In this document: positions 47,601 to 59,600 of the stretch, one piece after another
Layout: each line of letters starts with the position of its first letter
Numbering within the stretch: the stretch's first letter is position 1
DNA from: Harmonia axyridis
Lineage: Eukaryota > Arthropoda > Insecta > Coleoptera > Coccinellidae
Length of the DNA: 64,000 bases
Reading direction: 5' to 3'
Assembly: GCF_914767665.1 (NCBI RefSeq)
Contig: NC_059507.1
Location: forward strand, 8,804,001 to 8,868,000
The notes under the pieces: generated by a model
What the model was told of the DNA's origin: nothing
The model's input: only the letters and a program-made list of their open reading frames with translations
The model's database searches: none
Program-made: the position numbers and the translations under genes

Positions 47601-50600
47601 TGAACATAGATAGAGGAAGTATATGTCATTTTCAGTAAGCAAATTATGTTCCCAATATGAACTATCAAATTTGACATGAAGCGCGCGGAAATGAAAACAT
47701 ATCAGTGATCCGATATTTCACTCATATCGCGAGTTTCTCCACAAAGAACGCACTTTTTATGTACCATACTGAATCAACGTTTCATATTACTTCCAAATAT
47801 ATTGAAATAAATACCTGAATATATCAGAAATTCAGAAAACAAACTTCAAGCGCGCCAAACGACGTGAAACAACTGATGACACTAGGAGAGCAAAAGTTGC
47901 CTAACCTTGGATTTCAGCAGGTAGATTAGAGAAATAATAAATATTCTGCTTATTATAAATTCGACAATTAGGAAAAATATCGGAATCCAAATATTCAAAT
48001 TTGCATATTTAATCGCGAATCACTCGAATAAATATATTTCATTCAATATAATAAACATTCATAACGACATTGTAATATTGTGGATTTGAAAATATATCAC
48101 AATCCGACAACCTAATCTAACCATGTTGGGGACATGTAAACATTGCGTATACTCCCTCTTTCTATGTTTATTACTCTGTGGATTGTTCCATGCAGATAAC
48201 AGAAGTTTTAGTCTAGAATTTCATGTGAAAGTTTAATGGAATAAATATATGTTGTGGTCGCTCTGACAGAAAATTCAAATTCGATTTCAGAGCTATCTGT
48301 AACGAATCGTGTAAAATAGTTATCAAAAGATGAAGGTTTTGTAGAAATTAAAAAATAGTTCATCCATATATCCTCAACCATAATAAATGTCCACAAGATA
48401 GAATAACCCATCTCTATCGGATAGTATTTTGTATCAAATGGCTTATAAATAACTCCCTGAAGAGGCGAACAGCTTTTTTTATTCAGAAATTCGCCTACCG
48501 TCTCTTTTATCGGAAACTATAAGAGTTATATGCATGAAAATTGATAGCATAGTCGATTGCTACACCGCACTGATCCTCTTAACTCAAAAACCTGATCCAT
48601 AAACTCAAAAGGATTCTCCTTTTATAGGAGATAATGTATTCTGTCATAAAAGAGGAAATAATAAACCATTTAGTAGAATTTTCAGGTGGTTTTTTTCTAC
48701 GTGGAATAGCTTTATAGTTCTGCACGCCTCTTTGATCGATATTATACACAATATTTCAAGATAAACTGGAAAACAGTTTCGACGCTGATGGATTAATGAC
48801 AATTAGCGATATGATTCTGATGGAATTTGTTAATTTAATTTTATATATTTTATAACTTTCTCATATCGATTGGAAAGGCATTTTTCGTATTATTCGGTAA
48901 AAATCAAATGGATTTATCTCCAAATTGATTGTATGATTTTTATTTATCCAACCGGTGTATTTTCTGGAGTTATTTTGTTTAAGGCCATTGGATTAAGAGT
49001 GATTAAGAGAAAGTAACAACCACGTGGTTGGTGAGTTGAAAACGAAATTAGAGATATTTCTTCTGACGAATCACCAATTTTTGTGGGTTTTTCACATGAT
49101 ATCCTTAAAAAATGATCTACATGGAAGAAAGTAAATATTTTCAATTTTCTAATGAAAAAAAAATTATCAAATGAATAATGTATTGGGTATAAAGTCACTT
49201 AAGGATCTTATTAAGTTCTTTATTAAACTTGGCCTAGCTTTCGGTCATTTACATGGCCATCTTCTGGGCACTGGAAACATTTTTTTTTACAATACGAAAA
49301 AATATATAAAAACTCATTAGTTATCTAAATCTGGACTTACAATTATTGTGAGTCCAGATTTAGAAATAGAAACATATCAGTGTGTTACGATATTTCACTA
49401 AATTGTCGAGTTCCTCCATAAAGAACGCACTTCTTATGTCCCATAGTGAATCAGCGTTTCATATTAACTGAAAATATATTGAAATAAATACCTAAATTCG
49501 GAAAACAAAACTTCAAGCGCGCCAAACGACGTGAAATAACCGATGACACTAGGAGAGCAAAAGTTTCCAAACATTGGATTTCAGTAGGTAGATACAGAAA
49601 ATAATAAATTCGACAATTATGAAAATTTAAGACTCCAAATATTCAAATTTGCATATTTAATCAGGAATCACTCGAATAAATATATTTCACTCAATATAAT
49701 ATACATTCATAATGATATAGTAAAATTGCGGATTTGAAAATATATCATAATCCGACAACGTAATCTGACTATCTTGGGGACATGTAAACATTGCGTATAC
49801 TCCCTCCATCTATGTTTATTACTCTATGACCTAACTTAACCTCACCTAGCCTTGATCTTGAATCAAATGAATTTAATTCTTGTCAACCCTGTTTAATCGT
49901 TCATTTCTCCTCACGATAAGAAAAAGACCCAGTTACTCAAAGAGTGTTCCAATTAACTTAATTGTCGGTTGCTAGGCAGATGCACTTATCTCCGTTTACA
50001 GCCCTGCATGATTTATGGGATAAATTTTTAATTTCACCCATTATAGCGCCCACTTACTGAGGAATTGTTCCTAGCCTGATGTATGATGGATCGCCCCAAA
50101 ATCGAAAAGATTAATTCAATGCAGTCAGAAGCATTGTCCCTTTATTTGTACAGGCTTCACGTCATCGCGAATTCAATATTTAGTATTGTTGTATGAAAAA
50201 AAAATATGCAGCTGGTTGAGAGAAAAACAAAATTCGGATTGAATAGTTGATGGAAGCTCTGCATTCATGTATACAGCTCAATAAAGACTCACGTTTTTTG
50301 TCACGGTTTGGGAATAGCAACATCCTCCTCGTTTTAGATTCCCGTGTGGTGAATAAATTTCATTTTTAAATTCAACGTCAATATCGAGTTCAAACGGATT
50401 TTACTATAAAAAGATAATTAAAGCTTGGTATTAAAAACTGTTTTTGGGGAAAATAAAACCATGTTGATCACATTTGGTTTATTTTAAAACTGCATATTCC
50501 CTCGAAATGAAATACTTCATTTGTATGAAAAATAACGATTTGAAACTTCGAAGGGAATTTCATAAACATCGACTCTTCAGAACTATAGAATATTCAAGAG

Positions 50601-53600
50601 GATTATCGATTGAAAATTAACCGATTATAAAGGTCAATGAATCTACTTGATGGAGGCAATTTAAATGTAACGGGTGTTTTTTTTCGAAATATATAACTTT
50701 AAGTTGGCATTACTGTTCAAGATGGCGACCGATTGAACAGATGTCAAGTGATTTATTCTCAGTTTAGTTTGGCAATTCATCATGAATAGACTCACGTCTA
50801 AAACAACGCTTGCAAATAGTGCAATTTTATTTCGAAAATAATGGTTCTGTGCGGAATACGTATCGCGCACTACGTCCATTAGCGATGAAGCGCACTTCTG
50901 GTTGAATGGCTACGTCAACAAACAAAACTGTCGCATTTGGAGTGAAGCTAATCCTCAAGTGTATGTCGAAACACCGTTACATCCAGAAAAACTAACTGTT
51001 TGGTGCGCTTTATGGGCTGGTGGAATCATTGGTCCGTACTTCTTCAAAAACGATGATGGCCAGAACGTTACAGTCAATGGTGATCGGTATAGAGCCATGA
51101 TTACTAACTTTTTCATTCCTGAATTGAACAACCATGATGTCCAGGAGCTGTGATTTCAACAAGACGGCGCAATATGTCACACAGCTCGTGCCACAATCGA
51201 TTTATTGAAAGACACGTTTGGTGACCGCCTAATTTCACGTTTTGGACCTGTGAATTGGCCTCTAAAATCTTGTGATTTAACACCGCTAGACTACTTTCTG
51301 TGGGGCTATGTAAAGTCATTGGTCTATGCGGATAAGCCACAAACCCTTGACCATTTGGAAGACAACATTCGCAGTGTTATTGCCGATATACGGCCACAAT
51401 TGTTGGAAAAAGTCATCGAAAATTGGACGTCCAGATTGTACTACATCCGAGCCAGCCGTGGCGGTCATATGCCAGAAATCATATTTGAAATGTAATGCCA
51501 CAAGATTATCTTGCGGATAAATAAAATTAATGCTAATCGAATAATCCATCGTTGTTTTATTGCAATTTGAAGTTCTATAGCTCTAAAAAGAACATCCTTG
51601 AAAATAAAATGATGACAGTATAAAAGTATGACAATATTGTGCCAAATCCAAGTGGAGGTTCTGATACAATATAGCAATTATTTCGATATTTGTAAAAAAT
51701 AACCCAATATTTCCGTGATTTTAGCTGTTTGTATAAAATGACAAATTCGAAGCGATCACATTAGTTGTAGTAAAAGAAAATCCTTCATTTTTCCCATAGA
51801 AATAGCTTTAGTCATCTGTATCTTTCGTTATATGAGTCCGATCAGGTTCCACTGGATGGCGTTAGACAGATGAGATTTCGTACTACAAAAACTTTGCTGA
51901 CAGTTTTGTGATTAGTTGAATCAGTTCAGTTTGAGCGCGTCGAATATGGACACTAGCGAGGAGAAAATACGTTTTTCTTCGATAAAGAAGAAAATGTTAA
52001 CTCTAGTAGTTTTGAAAACATTGATGTCATTTTAATCCGACGGTAGTTCTGTATAATATATGATTTACTCGAATTTTTTTTTTCAGAAAGTATTCTTTTC
52101 AATAATAAGTTTTGGTTGAACAGATCAGATTTTCAATGAATAACAGATAAACTTCACATCCTATAGAATGAGAAATGGTTTATTATATGACATTTAAACA
52201 ACTTACCATTAGGATGACGACACGCTGTTTTGTATTATTCGTTGTAAACGCAATGAATGCCATCAAACCAAAAAACGCATAGGTGCAGATTGTAGCTAGA
52301 TTCCTTAGATCCAAGAATGTTTCCACGAGAGGTATTGTCCCCATGGTCCAATCGCAACACAGGTTACAAGGAAACAGAAGAAGCCAAAGGTTCACACTCA
52401 ATAAATAGTTATAGGTTAGTTGCTTGGTTGGGGTTGGAGCTACTGAAGCTGGATTATCGAATCTCGTGAAAACTGGCAACTGTGAACCCATTATCTGCAG
52501 TCTGAACAGCAGTAGACACACAGTCGAGGTTACTAAGACAATGATTCTTTTTGTAGCATTGTTCGACCATGGCAATTGGTACGATGATTTTGAGGATAGT
52601 GCCGATTTGAGAAAGTACTTTATCTGTTGCAATTTCACCTGGAAATGAAATGAATAACATAAGAAATTTCATATGATGTGCTACCACAGACAAAGAGATT
52701 GTTGGCATGACAGAATCACTCTTCGCCTTCTATGGAACAAAGTCTGACATTTCGAAAGGTCATCTAGAATAGTAGGAATATTGTGAAACAAGTGGGGAAA
52801 GTCCAACTTTTCCTACAACTGCCATGGAAAGTAGCATAATTATCATAGCTTACTCAATTTTAAAACTATGTACTCATTCTGTGAGAAATATTATTCCACA
52901 CGGCATTTTGCCCACACTTCACTTAGTAGACCAATGAAGTTGGGATCTTGAAAAATCGATTCTATGGAAACGAGAGAAATGAGCAGATACTATCCACGAA
53001 GGCAATTTAGAAAATACTTGGGTACATTACTTGAATTATTTAAATTTATGCAGTTGTGGGAAAAGTATAGTGTGCAACATGTGGAGAAAGTACTTTTTCC
53101 TACAACTGCTATGGAAAGTAGCGTATTCTTCATAGCTTACTCAATCTCAAAACTATGTATTGCTCATACTGTGGGAAATATTATTCCCCACGGCACTTTG
53201 CCTACACCTCGCTTGGTAGACCAATGAAATTGGGCTTTTGAGTCGTTTCTATGGAAACGCAATAAATTAGCACATACTGTCAACGAAGATCATTTTGATT
53301 TGAATCAAGTCCATTACTGGAATTATTGAAATTTTTGTAGTTGTAGGAAAAGTATAGTGTGCAACATGTGGAGAAAGTCCATTTCTCGCTCGTGTGTTTG
53401 CGACACTCGCCTTTCAGGCTCGTGCCACAAACATCCACACTCGCGAGAAAAGTTGGACTTTCCCCACTTGTTGCACAATATACTATTCTCACACGTGTGT
53501 TTGCGGCAATCGCCTTTCAGGCTCGTGCCACAAACTTCCACACTCGAGGGAAAAGTTAAACTTTCCGCACTTATTGCACAATATTACTATTCTCCACATG

Positions 53601-56600
53601 TTGCACAATATACTATTCTCCACATTTGCACACTATACTATTCCTACAACAGCATAAATTTAAATAATTCAAGTAATGTACCTAATTCAATTCAAAACGG
53701 CCTTCATTGATAGTATCTGTTCATTTCTTGCGTTTCCGTAGAAATGACTTCTCAGAGGCCCAATTTCATTGGTCTATCAAGCGTGGGGCAAAGTGCTTGT
53801 GAAATAATATTTCTCACAGTATGAGAAATACATAGTTTTGAAATCGAGTAAGCTATGAAGCTCTCTACTTTCTATAGAAGTTGTAGGAAAGAAGAATTCT
53901 TTGGCATCAAATATTTGAATAATTGTCAGTACTAGAAATCATTCACGCTACTCCAGGAAGATGGAGACGTTGTCTAAACAAAGAAAGCAAAGAGAAACTA
54001 ATACTGGAAACTCTACTTACTTTTTGTGAGATGAAAACTTCGTAGGAAATACAAATGCCGGCTACAGTAATCCCTTGTTCTTTGCATAGCATCGCAATGG
54101 CCATGGAAAACATGGATATGAGGAGATATTTCCAAGCTGAAAGAATAGAAACTGTTACAAGATTTACATAGAGATTCGTAGTCTGAAATTTCTATGCATA
54201 ATAAAATAGGGCAAATTTACCCGATAGCGCTCTCTCGTTTCTTTCGCTTATGACAATTAGATATTGTGGGTCTTGCGGATAAGTTCTAGAATAGCTGAAT
54301 GCATATTTCCTCCTCATTTTCTGTTCAATCAAGAGAAGATATATTGGACTCATCTTGGTCTATCTCATGAATATTGAAGTTTTAACATAATTTTTAGCTG
54401 GAGCAAGTCTTTAAGGAATGAACGAGAACCTACAGAAAATTACAGAAGACCAATTACAGAGTTTGAATATCTTGTAAAATGTGAACGTCACATTGACTAA
54501 GAATTATTATTCCAATAAGCTTTTTTATAGTTTATTGATGACCACATCTTCAATATTTTTGTCTGCTTATTCTGACTTATTTTTCTGACAAAGCGCTATG
54601 ACTTTATTATATCATTAGGTGTACAACATTGCTTCCGCTGTTTTGCAATAGATGGCAGTAGCAGTAAGTGGTAGTCAAAATAAATATATCGTAGATGTTA
54701 TAAAATAAGCTTAGGTATTTGTAAACATAACGCTATCGAAATATTAGTTGATTTGTGTCTGAATGAGAGTTATTCTTGATTAAACATGTCAGCTTACGAA
54801 CCAAATTCTCGTCATTTGCGGGAGATTTCGATATTCAGCTTGAATATGAAGAAATCTGCGGCTGATGCTCATTGGAAACGTTGAAATGTGAAGTGCCAAA
54901 TCCCTCGGCCGTATTCTCCAGACGTTGCTCCCTCGGGCTCTCACTTGTTTCGATCAATGGGACACGGTCTGATAGACCAGCACTTCCGGTCTTACGAAGA
55001 AGTAAAAAATTGGATCTATTCGTGGATTTCTTCAAAAGATGACCAGTTTTTTCAACGCGGGATTCGTACGCTGCCCGAAAGATGGGAGAAAGTGGTGGCC
55101 AGCGATGGACAACACTTTGAATCATAAATGTATAACCAGTTTGTTGACAATATAGCCTCGAATTTCAGAAAAAAGAAACGGCGGAAGCGAAGTTGTACGC
55201 CTATGTATCAACTGAAGAGTCTGCGTTATTTTCAGCAGCATTTACCAACTCTGGTGGAGTTCCACACATCGGAACATCATAATCACTGTCTATTTCGAAT
55301 ATTATTAATAGATACCTTTGTCAACGATGAATGAATCGATTGGCAAGGAAACTTTTTCATTGGAAAAAATAGAGATAGAAAGTATGGAATGTAAACATTC
55401 AAAAAAGCTTAATTCATAATATTGTTGATTGCGATTTCAGAAAAAATTGTATTTGTACCAAATGTTAAGGGCACATTTCCGAATTCCAAAAATTTACATT
55501 GTTGCCCGGGAAAGTATCTCTTTTACTAATAGATACACAACGTACTATTTCCTTTCAGTGCTTTTCTCATTTTTCCCTGTCATTATAAAACTCTATAATG
55601 ATATTAGAACATAACCAACTTTTATACTCAAATACTTTAAATTCCACAAGTTATTGAAGATAGAATTTCCATCAGAACTTCAAGCAGAAATCGTTTTCAG
55701 TGGAAATTACAGAAAGACTTTGAAAGATCATTCATGTTTGAACGTATATACGCGATCTGCATATTATTTGCTCGAACATGAGCATGAGTTGATAACAAAC
55801 AAGAATTTGAGAAATACCTCCCGAGAGCTTTGTGGAGACAATAAATTCCATCGTATTAAGTTATGCGCCATGGGAAAATCTTATGATAAATACCTTCAAT
55901 AAAGAACTGTGGCACTATTGCGCATTTTCTCCGAGTATGATACAACAAAAGGAAGAACCAATTAATTCGTTTTTTGTTTTAGGGGCAAATTATCCAATAA
56001 ATTTACATTCAAAATTTTTCTCCGTCTAAATTCGCAAAATTAATACATTCTTACATCTCCTAGAAGTCAAAGAAAATATGAAGATTACGAATTTGGTGGA
56101 AAGCTCTAATTTGAAGGAGATACTATGAAATTGGATGAATACCAATTATTTAATGTATTCTCTTCGGATCCTGAATATTTCAAACAAGTTCAACATAATA
56201 AACACAATCCTAAAAATATCAGTATTAGTGTATTTCACTCATTCGCATGATTGTTAACTCGGTGTGTTGCCTTGGACTTTTCTATTAACAGAACTGTTTA
56301 TAATATATTAATATCCACACCCATTAAAATAGTTTTCAACTTTTTACCTCAAATTGAATCCTATCCAACTGAAATTGTGTTAGAATTTTATGCGAATTTT
56401 CACGACTCATTTCGAACAAATCCATCGAGAAATCTTTCCACAAATTGGATTGTTAACTTGATGTGTTGCCTTTGACTTTTCTATTAACAGAACTGTTTAT
56501 AATATATTAATATCCACACCCATTAAAATAGTTTTCAACTTTTTACCTCAAATTGAATCCTATCCAACTGAAATTGTGTTAGAATTTTATGCGAATTTTC

Positions 56601-59600
56601 ACGACTCATTTCGAACAAATCCATCGAGAAATCTTTCCACAAATTGGATTGTTAACTTGATGTGTTGCCTTTGACTTTTCTATTAACAGAACTGTTTATA
56701 ATATATTAATATCCACACCCATTAAAATAGTTTTCAACTTTTTACCTCAAATTGAATCCTATCCAACTGAAATCGTGTTAGAATTTTATGCGAATTTTCA
56801 CGACTCATTTCGAACAAATCCATCGAGAAATCTTTTCACGAACTGGATTTCAATCTCTTACTCTCAAATCGATTTCCATCTAAACTTCTAAGAAGATGCA
56901 GAATAAATAATTTCAAATTTGCGATAAAACGAAAGACAAATTGAATTGAATAGTTTTTTCCTGAGAGTCAAAGGGCAGGAAATCCTCCAGTTTTTCCGGG
57001 AGAGATTCTGAACGTCAATGTCGTTGCCGTTGAGTACATCACAACATCAAAGAGGCTTAGAGCTGGTTCTGATTAAATTGAAGCATCTAATATAGACAAA
57101 GGGGCAAATATATTTCGAATGAAAGTATTTTGTAGACTCAACATGAAGCCAATTCATTTTAGAATGGACAATAAATTTTGGTTCCTGTCGTTTTTGCGAT
57201 TGTTGATATAAATCCATTATGCTCGCCTCTATCATATGATTCATTCTATCCCATACTATTTGAATATTTCCAATAAATTATGATTTTATATGAAAAATTG
57301 TATGTATATCCTTTATGTATTATTACACCTAAAATGTTCAATAACCTTAAATCTTTTGGAGCTTGTTTGGTGAACTAGGTATTTGGAAATTCACCTGATG
57401 AAAACTGAACCGGCGCATTCACCATTTAGTAGATTTGTCCACTTCAATATCAAAAATATTGGCAACAGAATTTTCAATGAACCATACAAACGAACATCAC
57501 TTTTACATGGATTAATACTTCAAATATATTTCTGATCCAATATTTAGTGATCGTTTCGAGCCCGTAAATAGTCAAAAGAATTATTAATAGATAATAAACA
57601 TGAAATGTGTTTCACATATTCTCTACAGTGCATCCCATTTTGGGTGAGGCAGCCAGGTTTCTCACTTGTTATTTAAGATAGAGCCTTGCGGTTTTCACGT
57701 TCCTGTCCTACTTTTTCGTGAAACTCAAGTTGGTCTAATCAGATTTTGCATAACTGTTTCCCTTCAAGAGATACAGGGTGATTTTGGAAATTGATACTTT
57801 TCGGACCCCTCCTTTATCTCCGAAGTTATTAGAAATAATGCTGAGGTAAAAACTACGTCTGAATCAGAATTCTGCGTAGAATCCAGTGGCGTACTCGAAA
57901 TTTTTTTTTCTGGGTATGGTTTTGAAGATTCAACACAAACCTATATTTTTTTTGATGGAACACCCTATATATTATTACTTCGTTGAATTCGTTATTTTTT
58001 TCTCCTCAAAATGATGTATGATACTATGTAGGTAGGATGTTCAGAAATGTTAAAAAAACACTAAAACATCAAATAATGATGATCTTTTGTAAATGGGACA
58101 TGAATTTTTTGTTTCAATAAGAGGATTATTACTTGCGATTTTAAAAAGTAGTAGGTCATTGACGATACACTCTTGTTGTTATTATGGCTACTATGCATTT
58201 GGGAGCATTGTTTTATCAAGTAGGCATTGGAGGGAAAAAAACCACTCTGATCTAGCTGTCATCGCTATGAATTATTGTTATTATTATTGATTCTTCTTGT
58301 ATATAGGAAATCCATTGCCCATTAACAAAAAATAATCATTATTTGATGTTTTAGTGTTTTTTTAATATTTCTGAACATCCTACCTACATAATATTATACA
58401 TCATTTTGAAGGGAAAAAATAACGAATTCAACGAAGTAATGATATACATGGTGTTCCATTAAAAAAAATATAGGTTTGTGTTGAATCTTCAAAACCATAC
58501 CCCGAAAAAAAATATCGAGTACGCCACTGGATTCTACGCAGAATTCTGATTCAGACGTAGTTTTTACCTCAGCATTATTTTTAATAACTTCGGAGATAAA
58601 GGAGGGGTCCGAAAAGTATCAATTTCCAAAATCGCCCTGTATCTTTTGAACGGAAACAGTTATACAAAATCTGATTAGACCAACTTGAGTTTCACGAAAA
58701 AGTAGGACAGGAACGTGAAAACTGCAAGGCTCTATCTTAAATAACAAGCGAGAAACCTGGCTGTTTCACCCAAAATGGGATGCACTGTACACGAGATGAT
58801 TGCAAGCAATTGTTATGACAAACAAAAGATAATACTGCCTATATAGAAAATATAGCTGAAGTTATTCTGAAAGGCCAACAGGATTATGTATTTCATCTCA
58901 ATAATTTGATATTACATACAGACTGATGAACAATGGAGTGTGTAATGGAATTTGATTGTACATGTTGAACCTAGTTCGTTTCTTTTTCGTTCATAACTTC
59001 GTGAGGTCGAATATTCCACTAAAATGTTATAGAATGCAATTGAAATTGGTATTCAACAATAGTACATTGTATATAGTGGTTGAAGCGATACTTTTCTGTA
59101 TGGCATTGTAAATTGTGCCGAGGCCAACACACGTTGGAGTAAACATATCATTTTGGGTGGAATCGTAATCAACATTATCATCATTTAGGGATCAAAAGAA
59201 TAACGATTTACGATAACAATATCATTGCCGATGGAATGTCGCCAACAATTCAGATAACAGAATACTGGATTTGCGTATTTTGTGGTCAGAATTTGCTTCG
59301 AGAAAGTAGGCATACTTAAACAATTCCACAAAAAAAGTATAAATTGACTTTCAGGTCATATTTGAAAATTTCCATAAAAAAAGTGAAAGTTGAGAACTTT
59401 CAGAATAGTTTTATATATTAATGTTTTTTAATGCCAATTCTGTATAACTATGTTATGTACAAAATTTCATGCGAAGAGCTCTCATAATTTCCGAGAAAAT
59501 CTTTGAATGTTTTCGGCAGACTGTCGAATCTGTGCACATTTAAAAGAAGAATCAAAACTTGTTTTTCCTCAAATGATTCCAAATAATGAAATAAGAATTG

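Noticed and set aside
53357..53710. Frame encoding repeated peptides with cysteines
   Set aside because: It results from the tandem 110-bp units. Three overlapping frames are open at once, which is not coding behaviour.
56251..56475. 74-codon frame in the 199-bp repeat
   Set aside because: No start context, no homology, and it simply crosses tandem units.
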